In this document: piece by piece, positions 45,961-56,520 of the stretch
Position numbering within the stretch: the first letter of the stretch is position 1
Layout of the letters: every line of letters starts with the position of its first letter
Source of the DNA: Telopea speciosissima
Taxonomy: Eukaryota > Streptophyta > Magnoliopsida > Proteales > Proteaceae
Length of the DNA: 64,000 nt
Reading direction: 5' to 3'
Assembly: GCF_018873765.1 (NCBI RefSeq)
Contig: NC_057924.1
Span: 24,113,542 to 24,177,541, forward strand
Notes under the pieces: generated by a model
The model's database searches: none
What the model was told of the DNA's origin: nothing
The model's input: the letters and a program-made list of their open reading frames with translations, nothing else
Position numbers and translations under genes: made by a program

Positions 45961-48254
45961 ATTCGGATATTCAATACACCAATAATATAGGGTGTAGACC
46001 GGATCTATTGGAAGCCCTAAAGAGCGTTGTTAACCGATTGGAGCTAGATGTGGCCAAGGCCACACTTGCCAAGATCCTTGCCTTCAGACTCAAGGTTACT
46101 GTGGACATTCTTGTCAGTGAAAACCAATCAACTTTCATTCCAGGTAGAAATATTTCGGACAATATCCTCCTTTGTAGTGAGATTGTTAGGCTTTGAAAGG
46201 AAAAACCATTCTCCTGCTGCTCTCATGAAGATTGATATCCATAAGGCTTTTGATTCTCTGAGATGGAACTTTATAGTCAAGGTGATGTCTAAGATGGGAT
46301 TCCCGCCTGTTTTTATACATGGGATCCACCAGTGCATTTCTTCTCCCAGGTTCTCTGTTCTGAATTCTGATCAATGGTAGCCCGGCTGGTTATTTTGCTT
46401 CGACGATGGGTATCTGCCAAGGGTGTCCGCTCTCTCCCTACATTTTCACTTTGGCTATGGAGGTTTTATCTAGGCACATCCAAATTTGTACTGATCAGCA
46501 GCTCATCTCTCCTATTCCCAAGTGCAAAGCTCTCAAGCTCTCCCTCCCATTTGGCTTTCGCAAATGATCTCATGATTTTCTCCAAGGCCTCAATTAGCTC
46601 TTTTGAAACTATTATGTACTGCCTGCAGCACTTTCAAGATCTTTCTGGGCTTCGCATTAACCCAACAAAGTCTTTTCTTTGCTGGGGTCTCTGAAGCAGA
46701 AAAAGAGTCTTTGATTGATATATCTGGGTTCTCTATTGGCCATCTCCCTGTCAAATATCTGAGTTTGCCTCTGATTCCGGCTAGGCTTTCAGCTCATCAC
46801 TGCACTCCTCTGTTAGATCTCATCAGGAAAAGGCTTTAGCTTTGGAAAGCCAAGCTTCTCTCCTATGCAGGGCGATTGACTCTCATCAAATTTGTCTTCC
46901 AGTCATCTTATATTTATTGGTCTGGTATTTATGGTCTCCCTTAATCTACAATCAAGTCCATGGAGTCCCTCATGTCCTCTTTTCTTTGGAAAGGCTCTAA
47001 CTGCTCCAAATTTCTTTGCCCAATCAGCTGGGCTTTAGTTTGTCTTCCTCTGAAAGGAGGCTTTGGTATTAGGAGAATCAAAGAGGTGAACTTGGCTGGA
47101 ATTATTAAGCTGATCTGGAAGATTGCCTCCAAAAAGAGAAGTATCTGGGTTGACTGGATTTACTCGGGATTGCTTTGCTTGGATTCTATTTGGTCAGTCC
47201 CTATCCCATCTGATGCCTCTTGGGTTTGACGCAAGATCCTTGCTACTCGCCCTACTGTCCTTAGAGCTATTTGTTCTTGTATTGGTGATGGGTCGTCTAT
47301 TCTTTTATGGCTGGATAATTGGCACCCTATGGGAATCCTTACTCATCTTGTTAGCTCTAGAACTATTTACAGCTCTGGTCTTCCAAGGCAAGCTTTGGTG
47401 GCTGATATCTTAGATCCTGCTGGTTGGTCTCCTCCAACCTCTCTCATTCCTGCGCTCACCAATATTTGGAGTGTCTTGCCTTCTATCGCTAGAAGACCCG
47501 TTGGGAGTGAAGATTACGTTATCTGGTCTCCAAGCTCATCTGGTTCCTTTACATCCAAAGCTGCTTGGGATTTTATCCGTTCTAGAGGCCCCTTGGCTCC
47601 TTAGAGGAACATTCTTTGGTTCAAGCATCACATACCTAGGCACTGCTTCACCGCCTGGAGAGCTCTCTCTAACTGCCTTCCAAAGCAGTCCTTTCTCCAT
47701 CATCGCCATATCGTTGTCTCCCCATTGTGTGGTCTGTGTTGGAATGCTGTGGAAGATATTGACCACCTCTTTTTTGTTTGCCCTCTCTCTGCTTCCATCT
47801 GGAAAAGCATCCTAGCAAAATGCTGGTGTAGAAGTAGGAGAATTCTCTCTTTTAATAGAGAATGGATTTGGGTTGATATGACTTTTGCCGGTTCTACTTT
47901 TTGGGACACAGCTGGCAAGTCGGCCTTTTATGCGGTTATTAATCATATTTGGATGGAGCGTAATATCAGGATATGGACTTCCAACTCCAGGACTTTGGCC
48001 CATATTTGTGATTCCATTTCTTTTGAAATTAAAGCCAAGATTTCTTTGGCTGCCCCCTCTATTTGTAACACACCAAGGAACAGGATTATTGTTGCTTCCT
48101 GGGGAATCTCTTTTATCTCTCTTCGAACCTCTGCCTCCTCTGTTTGAGGTTTTGGTCTTGTGTTTTTTATTCTTTTTTCTCCCCCTTTTCTTGGGGTTGT
48201 TGTTTTTTCTTCTTCTCTTTGGTAATGAATTATTCTATTCACCCAAAAAAAAAA
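45961..48254 (+). mobile_element. L1-type LINE, 5' truncated
   Basis: From about 46,060 the plus strand reads AKILAFRLKVTVDILVSENQ and FIPGRNISDNILL, then LMKIDIHKAFDSLRWNF, then GCPLSPYIFTLAM-like code. FANDLMIFSKA replaces the catalytic FADD. GGFGIRRIKEVNLAGI and the zinc-binding end CGLCWNAVEDIDHLFFVCPL follow. Thus RT and zf-RVT are in order, but spread over three frames. It ends with ATTCACCC and poly-A (48,245-48,254). The bases 45,961-46,050 are unassigned. It sits in the same hAT intron as the solo LTR. No target duplication was found. Confidence 0.85.
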
Positions 48255-48327
48255 CATTAATGTATAAAGTTTATACATTATCATAGAATAGCTTCAGTGG
48301 TTAACTAATATTTTAATACCTCTTTAG

Positions 48328-48977
48328 GCCAAGTATTTTCGGGAGGCCACTTGTAGTTTTGCTGATAGAATGATTATCCATGCTAGGAGCACACAACACC
48401 CAGGTAAGTTAGGTTTAATAATTTATTATGTTATTTAAAATTTGGTACAAACTTTTGTCTTTTAATATTTCATTTATTATTGTGCAACTGATTGGTGGCT
48501 CAATTATGGGGGTACTAGTGCTCCACACTTGACAACAATTGCAATTCGGGTGTTATCTCTAACGGCATCCTCTAGTGGCTGCGAACATAACTGGAGTACG
48601 TTTGGGTTGATACACACCAAACCCCGCAATTGTCTCAGTTATTCAAAGTTGGAGAAGCTAGTGTATGTCCATTACAATATGAAATTGAAGCTTAAATATT
48701 TACAGTTGGAAAGAGAAGGGGATGAAGTAGATGTCAACCCAATCGACATCAACCACCTACTTGACGATGAAGATCCAGTTAAAGCATGCATAGAGGACAC
48801 CGATAAGGTATTGGTGATGGATCAGTTAAGTGAGGATCGCCAGACAAGCATACCTGATCCAATCATAGAGAATATCATTCAATAGATTGATGATGATGAA
48901 ACACAGGCATCATCACAAGATCTTTGTCCTAATGTTGAAGAGGATGACAGTAGCCCTGAAGAAGATTTAATTAGGAG
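48328..48977 (+). pseudogene. hAT transposase, dimerisation region
   Basis: An exon (48,328-48,403) opens after CTCTTTAG, reads AKYFREATCSFADRM and closes at a good donor CAG/GTAAGT. The next exon, from 48,488, reads DWWLNYGGTSAPHL, LTASSSGCEHNWSTFGLIHT, KPRNCLSYSKLEKLVYVHYN, the hAT C-terminal dimerisation domain. Its acceptor is now AA instead of AG (48,486-48,487). A TAG at 48,883-48,885 stops the frame, after which acidic code continues to the nested hAT at 48,978. Confidence 0.88.
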
Positions 48978-50761
48978 CATGGTTCAAAATCTCGCGATAT
49001 TTCGCCGAAATATCGCTTAATTTCGTATATCTCGAGCTTACCGAGATGCGAAATCAGGTCGAAATGAAAAAATACCATATTTCGTCGATATCTCGTGAGA
49101 TATCGTGAGATATCGACGATATCTCGTGAGATATCGACAATATCTCGATATCTCGTGAGATATCGACGAAATATGGTATTTTGGCTTAAAGTGTCACGTG
49201 AAGGGGGCTTTAATACAATATTTCGCAAATTTCGGTCCATATTTCGACCGAGAGCTGCATTTGCTAAGGAATTTCAGTCTTTTGCCTATTCTTCCACTCT
49301 TCCAAGCTCTCATCCAACACTCTAGCCATTGTTCAAGCACATTGTTGTCGGATTTTCGCCGGTAAACTCATCTCGGAGGGTCATCTAAGCTCATCATCCA
49401 AGCTTTTTTCCACTATTTAAGGTAAATTCTATTCCTCTAAAACTATTTTTTGAAAAGACTATGTACAAATTTTGTTGGATGGTGATGATATTAATATATG
49501 TTAGACACCGGAGGCCGATCTATAGCCTCACAATGTCAAATTTTTTTCCATATGTATTTTTTTTTTTTTTCTGGTTTTAAAAATTCATTTTCCTACAATT
49601 AAAATAGGAAATAATTAGGGGTAATATGACTTAGATGGTAATGAATTAACTATATGTTAGACACCAATGGCCGATCTACGCTTACGGTGTCGGATTTATT
49701 TTTCTGCTCTTAAATAATTATTTTAATTTTCGCACATACCACTCCATTGGCATCGGATTATGGTGCATCACAACCTTACGATGGATATAGATATGGATCA
49801 TCATCATAGGGCGTTTAGTGGGGTAGGGACTATGACTACGTACCCATCCCAGGGACATCTGGATCATCTTTTGTAAATAACATCTTTGCATACCCTAGCG
49901 GACCTAACTACCAACCTCACCACCATACATGCCGCCAATGCCATCGCCTCTTGCGCGGCGCCAACATCATATCACGAGTGGATCATCTTCTTCACGGATG
50001 GATCGATTGGTAACCCTAGTTTATATCCTAGGATAGGTTACCTACGAGATGTTGATGATTCCATTTACGTGACACTTGTGGATGACTACACTCGTTTCTT
50101 CTCCGATTCTATACCGTGGTCCACATATGTCCTTCAAACAGAGAGCAATGGACGTCGACTCAGCGAGGCATGAGTGGGATTGATCCATGGAGGCACAAGA
50201 ACTACTATTAGCAGTTTAGCACTTGTAATTTGTAACTTAAGTTGTGATTTCATTGATCTATGAACTTGTGAGTTGTGACTTCATGAGTTGCGAGTCTTGT
50301 GACTTACTAACTTTGACACTTAGTGTATTGCCTTTAAGGCTTTAAGCGAGTTATTGAATATTATGGAGTTTATGAGAATCATGGCACTCATCAATGTGTA
50401 TTGGCTTTAACTTGATATGTGATGAAGTTAAATACTATTATTAAATATTAACTGCCTAATCTATGTGTATTTAACTATTTATACATTAGGGTCGGCGACC
50501 GTATGTCAATCAAGGGTGCAAGCCCAAAACACCAATTTGAATTCACATTTTTACAATTTTATGGTTTAAATGTGTTTATTAAGCTTAAATAAGGCTGTCC
50601 ATGAAGTTTCAGGCCTAGATATGGCCAAAAACCCCCCGAGATGGACCCCCGAAATATTGCAGAAAAAATGCAATATTTCGGTCATATTTCGCGATATCTC
50701 GGATATTTCGGATATCTCGGTAGGCCCGAGATACCGATATATCGCGAGATATAGTACTATG
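48978..50761. mobile_element. second hAT nested inside the first, 1.78 kb
   Basis: A perfect 8-bp duplication ATTAGGAG (48,970-48,977 and 50,762-50,769) flanks ends CATGGTTCAAAATCTCGCG and, inverted, CATAGTACTATATCTCGCG. Subterminal arrays of ATATCTCG/CGAGATAT fill 48,990-49,180 and 50,680-50,755. The interior keeps a Tyr/Ser-rich stretch (about 49,740-49,900, with YDGYRYGSSS) like the tail of the host hAT transposase, so it is probably an internally deleted relative. An open frame at 49,886-50,173 has no domain I know. Confidence 0.94.
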
Positions 50762-51505
50762 ATTAGGAGGACGAGGTTAGGTCATCCGTATCGAGGAACT
50801 CAACAAGATGTTAATGATGATGACGAAGGCGACGATGGTGATGGTGATGATGATGGTGGTGGTGGTGGTGGTGGTGGTGGTGTTGCTGCTGCTGCTGATG
50901 ATGCTGATGCTGATGATGATGATGATGGTGGTGGTGGTGGCCATGGTAGTAGTGGTGGTGCTGGTGGTAGTAGCAGTGGTGGTGGTGGCCATAGGGCTTC
51001 ACAACATTATGCTGGGATGCAGTTCACAAGTGAGGTAGGATACACACATGCTACCCAAGATACTCATCATGGTGGTCGCCATAAGACTTACAGTCGGAAG
51101 GGCAAGGCTGGCAAGCGTTCCCACAATCCATATGATAGTGATGTGCTTATGAGTAACATGGAGTCACTTAGCATTGGTTCTAATCATGTTGGTGCTTCAT
51201 CAGGCCATGGGCGTTATGCATCAGATTCTTCTTCAGGCTATGGACATGATGTGGCTTCTGTAGGGTATGGAAGTTATGGATACGAAGAGGCAGAACCACA
51301 ACCTAGTGCTTTCATGACATTAGCCACTCCAGAGCAGTACACACGATTCTACTATGAGTGGGAGAGTCACTACCACCAGTATTTCGACTGGGCTCAGTAT
51401 TGTGCTTATGTTCGGTCAGTACACAACATCATCCTAGTCGGTCCTATTCTGGAAGACCCTTACAGACATAACTTTGATCCACCCCGACATTCTTCATGGC
51501 AATAG
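50762..51505 (+). pseudogene. hAT transposase, C-terminal tail
   Basis: Continues the transposase in the same frame as 48,886-48,977 once the nested hAT and one duplication copy are discounted. It reads RTRLGHPYRG, then a (GAT/GGT)n-coded Asp and Gly run (50,811-50,990), then Tyr/Ser/Gly-rich code ending ATPEQYTRFYYEWE, WAQYCAYVRSVHN and PPRHSSWQ with a natural stop at 51,503-51,505. The tail type is usual for plant BED-DUF659 hAT proteins. Confidence 0.82.
50811..50990 (+). repeat. trinucleotide (GAT/GGT/GCT)n tract
   Basis: About 180 bp of imperfect trinucleotides in the hAT transposase tail, in frame as Asp, Gly and Ala runs. It also creates long spurious frames on the other strand. Confidence 0.9.
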
Positions 51506-52739
51506 AATGACTCTACATGTAAGAAATCTCATCTTTTAATCTTTTATAACAATTTCAAAGTGTCGCACTTGTCTGGTTATACATTATTCACAATTCTTAG
51601 TGTATATACATGATATATGACATAAATTGCTTGTTTATGTTGTTTTTTGTGCCCAAAAGTGTATTCCCATGTGTATTTTGATCATTTTCATGCGTTTCTG
51701 CACCGCTCGATACGATACATCTCTTAAAATCGCCCAACCGATACGATACCCAATACCGATACTTTAAACCTTGACTCTATCCTCTCTATTTTTTTCTCTT
51801 TATCTTCCTATTCTCCCTACCTTGTTCAATCCCCTTTATTGTTGCTGCCATTCAAAGTTATCACAAGTACTGTGAAGAATCTTTGAAGGCTTGACTCAAT
51901 CCACCATCAATTGGAAGTGCTGCTGCCATCGATTGAAGACTGTTGTTGCTCCTCTACAATTCAACTTGTTACTGCAACTTCTGAGTTTGATATCTTCACT
52001 TCCACTGGTCAGCACAGGCTAAGATTTGGAGGGGTTTCTCACCGGCCCTGAACCTCTATAGATCCTAATTCCAGCCCAGTCTGCTGGTTGGTTTGGTCTG
52101 CAGAGTCTAAGTTTCTATTTTGGCGTCACCCTCATATCTCTCAACTCAGCCATCAGAACTAAGTGAAACTTTCAGCAGTGCTTCTCCTCCATACAAGCAC
52201 TACTCGACCAGAGTTTGGTTGCATTCCACTGGGTGGTTTGATTTTACACTCACTTTCATACTTTCTAATTTCATGACCTGTTGGATACCTTTGTTCTGAG
52301 TTCTGACCATTCAAATCAACCCCTACTTGGAGGGTTTGCTGAGCATACCTAGGCCTGCACTCGACCTTGATTTCGGTCTCATTACTTGACTGAAACCTGA
52401 GTTTCTGATGCAGGAAAATCTTGGACCAGGCCGACCCAACTGGTGCACTACCTTGGACCGACCCAAACCCAGCTATGTATCCAGATGGAGATGAATTAGA
52501 TCCAAATATTTTTATTCTGGTAGATATTTAGGATTTTAATATTTATTTTATTGGGATAATTATGTAAGGAGATCTTTTAATTTGGGTAGGATTCATAGGA
52601 TGAGTTTTAGTAAGTTCTAAATTGTCTTTTTGTTAAGAGTTCTAGAATAGTTGTTTTCTTGTTTAAGTCTTTTATTTTCTTATTTATATGCTTGTAACCA
52701 ACATATTGAGCGGGGAATTTGGTCTTAACTTTTCTTGTT

Positions 52740-53330
52740 ACAGAATCGACTCTGAACGCTGTTCATGGCACGGTTAGCGGTGAAAAAGAATAGCGATTGT
52801 TGAATCAGTTTGCTCTTTCGACTGTGATTGCTCTTGTGAAGCTCTGAGGTGAGGTTCAGGATCCTTTAGGAGTAAGCAGCTTCCTTTTGTTTGGTTCCAT
52901 ATCCAGTGGTAATCCCGACAAGAGGTCAGAAGAAGGCTCTTGACGACTTGGAAAGACCAAGTTCATATGACAAAGTCAGTGGTCTAAGAGTAGATAGAGA
53001 AGACTTTCTATCGCTCGTCCCTTCTAGCCAAGCCAAGTCAAGCTTTCCAGCAGTCAAGCCAGATGCGGATTTAATAGCTGAGCTTACTCCTTCAACCCCG
53101 AAAAGATCGGATTTGTGCTAATGCGGTTAGGTTTACAAAATTCTTTCTTAAGTCTGCCAGAGAATAATGGAAGACCGAGGTAGCGAATAGGCAAGGATCA
53201 CCTCACTAACAAGCACTGCCTATTAGTATAAAAAAGTCGGATCGGGCTAGTTGACTAATTTTGCAGCGCATACACCTGAGCAGTTGATTAGGGAATCAGG
53301 AACCTAGAAAGGAGAGCAGAGAAGGTAGAG
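52740..53330. other. anomalous block, possibly organelle-derived
   Basis: Base use and wording differ from the flanks (balanced GC, text such as CAAGCCAAGTCAAGC and ATCGGATTTGTGCTAATGCGG), reminding me of plant mitochondrial spacer DNA. A 76-codon frame (52,891-53,121) has no known domain. Mitochondrial origin is a guess. Confidence 0.3.
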
Positions 53331-53908
53331 CGAGAGTCAGAAGAAGAGAGAGAGAGAACCAGAACAAGAAAAAAAAATTGAGAAGAAAAGAAGAGAACGA
53401 GAGACATCGAGCAACAAAGAGATAGAACTCATATCTGGATCGCACTCGAACTCCATCTCCAGCCGCTGGTTCCTTGTTGAACTTGAACTTGGTCTCCGCC
53501 GGTCGACTTCAACACGTCTTCCAGGGTTTCCTTCGCCAGCTTCCTTGCTGGTATCCAAGTGGAAGTCGATCTTCCCAGCGTGGTTCGACTCACATTCCTT
53601 GCTCCAAGGCTTCCGCCATATTCTCCACAGAAGTCGCGTGAGGAAGCACTCTAAGAACCCAAAACCCTGCTGGTTTTCCAAATCGACAAGGTACCCACCC
53701 ACCCTGCTCACGATTCTTTCTTATTTTATTTTCTGCATCTTCCCAAAATACCCTTGACTTCCTTTCTTATCCTTTCTTCTCCTTTAATTTAAATTTGTTC
53801 CAAGTTGTCCCATCATCCTTAAGTTTTATTACCCTTCATATCCCTTCTTTAGTTTGCAGTATAATAAATTACAAATCTGCCATTGTTATCTTTAAATCCA
53901 CTACCCCA

Positions 53909-54478
53909 ATGAGTCCTGAACAGTGGACCAGAATACTTCAACAAAACGACGAAGCCATAAGAGCCCTCCAAGCAAACCATGAATTGTTGAAGGCTGAGTT
54001 AAAGCTCCAACAACATGACGAAGCCATAAGAGCCCTTCAAGCAAACCGTGAATTGTTGAAGGCTGAGTTAAAGCTCCATGATCAGATTTCAATCCAGGCA
54101 ATGTCGTTGGCCGATGAACATCAAGAAATCGTGACGGATCAGATTTCAATCCAGGCGATGTCGTTGGCCGATGAACAACAAGAAATTGTGGCTGTTGATC
54201 GCTTAGTTAATCCATTTGAATATGTGCTTTCCCATCGTTCTTTCAATGAAGAATTTCGGCTCGTGGATTTTATACAAGTTGGACGTGGACTGATAGTTGA
54301 CGTCGATCACATGATTTTGATTCTCTCGTTCTACAAAACTCACGGACGAGTTTTTCTGAACTCCGGGAGAATTGATGCGGGAGAATCTTGGACTGGGCCG
54401 ACCCAACTGGTGCACTACCTTGGACCGACACAAAACCAGCAACATATCCAAATGGAGATGAACCGGATCCAAATATGA
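53909..54478 (+). CDS. unknown ORF with in-frame tandem duplications
   Basis: 189 codons from the ATG at 53,909 (an in-frame ATG at 53,795 would add 38 residues without resemblance to anything). The N-terminal part holds two 23-residue copies of a predicted coiled-coil unit (DEAIRALQANHELLKAELKL and DEAIRALQANRELLKAELKL). Two 18-residue copies of QISIQAMSLADEHQEIV-like code follow. The C-terminal part (VNPFEYVLSHRSFNEEF onward) is not repeated and I do not recognise it. The last 35 codons and the stop lie inside the downstream LTR. It could be a degenerate gag, or part of a captured host gene; no zinc knuckle is present. Confidence 0.45.
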   Translation: MSPEQWTRILQQNDEAIRALQANHELLKAELKLQQHDEAIRALQANRELLKAELKLHDQISIQAMSLADEHQEIVTDQISIQAMSLADEQQEIVAVDRLVNPFEYVLSHRSFNEEFRLVDFIQVGRGLIVDVDHMILILSFYKTHGRVFLNSGRIDAGESWTGPTQLVHYLGPTQNQQHIQMEMNRIQI

Positions 54479-54985
54479 TTTTATTCTGGTAGATATTTAG
54501 GATTTTATTATTTATTTTATTGGGATAATTATGTAAGGAGATCTTTTAATTTGGGTAGGATTCATAGGACGAGTTTTAGTAAAGTTTAAATTGTCTTTTT
54601 GTTAAGAGTCCTAGAATAGTTGTTTCCTTGTTTAAGTCTTTTATTTTCTTATTTATATGCTTGTAACCAACGAATTGAGCGGGGAATTGAATGAATTGAG
54701 TTTGTGGCTGTGTGCGTGTGCACTCTCCTCTTCACCCCTCCCCCCTCTTCCTCTTCTACTGCTTCTTCTTCTCACGGTTTCTTCCCTTTCTCCCCTGCTA
54801 ATCTGATTTCTTCCAGGATTCCCTCTTCTCCTTTCTGGTCCCCCATTAGTTTCTGTCTGCACCCTAAATTTGAATTTTGGGCCTGGTTTGTACCCTACTG
54901 TTTGGCTTAATATCAGTTGACTGTTGTGAATTATTGTGGGTTTAATTGGGGCTGGATTACCCTAACCTAGCCTTACATTACCGAT

Positions 54986-56262
54986 CTACAAAAATAAAGG
55001 TGATATCTAGAGCTACAATAACTATAGAAGTATAAAGCTACTGAGTCACACTATGAAACTTTGAGAGAAGGTTATTGAAGCCTGTTTGAGAAGAGAGACT
55101 CATATCTCGGTGAACCAATTTAGCTTTATGTCAGGTAGATCCACGACAGAAGCTATCTACTTATTGAGGAGGCTCATAGAACGATATAGAGATAGCAAGA
55201 AGGATCTCCATATGGTCTTTATCGACCTGGAAAAAGCCTATGACCGAGTCTCTAGGGATTTAATCCGACATGTTCTAATGAAGAGAGGGGTGTCGAATAA
55301 ATATGTGGATGTGATTAAAGATATGTATGAGGGCATGGTGACTAGTGTGAGATCTGTGGGAGGTCAAGGCAAGGAATTCCCAATTACTATTGGGTTACAT
55401 CAGGGATCAGCTTTAAGTCCTCACCTTTTTGCGCTTATCATGGACGATCTAACCAAGAGCATTCAAGACGAGGTCCCATGGTATATGCTCTTCGCAGATG
55501 ATATCGTTTTGGTGGATGAGACAAAAGCAGGGATTAACTGGAGATCAACCTTGGAATCAAGAGGCTTTAAGATTAGTAGAACAAAGACGGATTATATGAT
55601 GTGTAATTTTAGTCACACTATGACGGATGTTGATATGGTGCAAATTGAGGAAAGAAAGATCCCGCAAAGTGACCACTTTAGATATCTGGGGTCAATCATA
55701 AGTAAAGAAGGTGACATAGAGGATGATGTCTCACAGAGAATTAAAGTTGGACGGATGAAATGGAGAGGTGCATACGGAGTGTTGCGTGACCGACGTATTC
55801 CTTTAAAGCTTAAAGGGAAGTTCTATAGGACTGTTGTACGACCGGCTATGATGTATGGGGCAGAATGTTGGGCAGTTAAGAAGTGTCATATTGATAAGCT
55901 ATGTGTAGCGAAGATGACGATGTTAAGATGAATGTGTGGAAAAATAAGGAAGGATAAAATACGGAATGAACGTATTAGAGCGGACTTGGGAGTCTCCCCG
56001 ATCAATGACAAGCTCCAAGAGAGTCATTTAAGGTGGTATGGTCATATTCAACGGAGGCCTAGGGACACCCTAGTAAGGAGGAGTGATATGATTCCAACTG
56101 AAGGAGCTAAAAGAGCTAGGGACAGGCCTAAAATGACCATAGGAGAAGTGGTGAGGAAGAACATGCATGGTCTAGGTCTTGTTCCAAGTATGACCTCGGA
56201 TAGAGCCTATTGGATGCCAAGGACCCATGTAATAGACCCCATCTTGCTGAGATTCTCCTGAC
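54986..56262 (+). pseudogene. RTE LINE ORF2, RT palm to C-terminus
   Basis: Resumes with YKNKGDI, then NNYRSIKLLSHTMKL, NQFSFMSGRSTTEAIYLLRR, MVFIDLEKAYDRV (first catalytic aspartate), LHQGSALSPHLFALIMDDL, MLFADDIVLVDE (FADD active site, about 55,494) and HFRYLGSIIS. The end has LRWYGHIQRRP and RDRPKM. Stops at about 55,003 and 55,050 and a TGA at 55,929-55,931 break it. A segment after ADDIVLVDETKAG is shorter than in relatives, joining straight to LESRGFKISRTKT, which suggests a small deletion. Confidence 0.92.
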
Positions 56263-56483
56263 TTGCTAGGTTGTGCCTATTTCTTCTTACTTTCACCTTT
56301 CATCTTTATTTTTTCAATCTTTCATTTGTCATTTTCCCTTTTTTTTCCAATTCTCATCTCATGCCCCATCCCCCTTTTCCCATCTTTTCATTTCCTTGTT
56401 TTGTTTAGACCTCGGTTTACCTACTTTGTTATGTTTGGATCCATGTAACCGACCTCATTAAGTTGGGATAAGGCTGAGTTTTT

Positions 56484-56500
56484 TGTTGTTGTTGTTGTTG
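56484..56500 (+). repeat. (TTG)n tail of the RTE LINE
   Basis: Five to six TTG/GTT units directly before the right-hand 20-bp duplication. Confidence 0.9.
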
Positions 56501-56520
56501 TTATAAAAGTTACCTCCATT

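Larger units (their letters stand above)
39371..51773 (+). mobile_element. hAT transposon, 12.4 kb with three inner insertions
   Basis: Ends CATGGTTTAAAGTATCGG (39,371) and, inverted, CAAGGTTTAAAGTATCGG (ending 51,773) lie next to a diverged 8-bp duplication (GTTCTATC and ACTCTATC). Subterminal arrays of CGATAC/GTATCG fill 39,385-39,620 and part of 51,700-51,760. A broken transposase of BED, DUF659 and hAT dimerisation domains, with a Gly/Asp-rich and Tyr/Ser-rich tail, runs from 40,528 to 51,505. Removing the inner elements (42,326-48,255 and 48,978-50,769) would leave about 4.7 kb, normal for an autonomous hAT. Confidence 0.9.
52406..54698 (+). mobile_element. non-autonomous LTR unit with a repeat-built ORF
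   Basis: Direct repeats 52,406-about 52,722 and 54,373-about 54,690 begin TGATGCRGGARAATCTTGG and share TATGTAAGGAGATCTTTTAA and ATATGCTTGTAACCAAC: LTR-like ends. GAGTTT flanks both outer sides (52,399-52,404 and 54,698-54,703), a possible duplication. A purine tract (CCGGGAGAA) precedes the second repeat. The 1.65-kb interior has no gag-pol motif; it carries an unusual stretch at 52,740-53,330 and an ORF at 53,909-54,478. Confidence 0.75.
38801..54980 (+). mobile_element. LTR-type element or large solo LTR, heavily invaded
   Basis: Bounded by a perfect 5-bp duplication CCGAT (38,796-38,800 and 54,981-54,985), with ends TGATGTAGG and CCTTACATTA that are near inverted copies. After subtracting the hAT (39,371-51,773) and the inner LTR unit (52,406-about 54,698), about 1.5 kb remains. 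It has CTATAAAACCC (TATA-like, about 39,075) and poly-A-signal-like motifs but no ORF and no second LTR. A solo LTR is the simplest reading; direction is inferred from the TATA-like box. Confidence 0.75.
38500..56500 (+). mobile_element. RTE-type LINE, 5' truncated, split by a 16-kb insertion
   Basis: A 20-bp duplication (38,480-38,499 and 56,501-56,520; one mismatch) begins TTATAAAAGT and ends ACCTCCATT. Between the copies lies a LINE that starts inside ORF2 and ends with a (TTG)n tail (56,484-56,500), the usual tail of plant RTE-type elements. ORF2 occupies 38,500-38,800 and 54,986-56,262. The insertion at 38,801-54,980 splits it between VIPI and YKNKGDI, adjacent residues in the family. 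Confidence 0.92.

Noticed and set aside
45735-45974. Minus-strand 79-codon frame and similar ones in 42,300-46,000
   Set aside because: They sit in the LTR-like unit without domain motifs; treated as chance frames.
47536-48284. Minus-strand frames over the L1-type LINE
   Set aside because: They are antisense shadows of the zf-RVT region, which has recognisable motifs on the plus strand.
50777-51038. Frames of Thr/Ile, His/Tyr or Met/Val runs
   Set aside because: Products of the trinucleotide tract in the hAT transposase tail read in the wrong frames.
53795-53908. Upstream in-frame ATG as start of the repeat-built ORF
   Set aside because: The extra 38 residues look like translated non-coding sequence; the ATG at 53,909 directly precedes the structured part.
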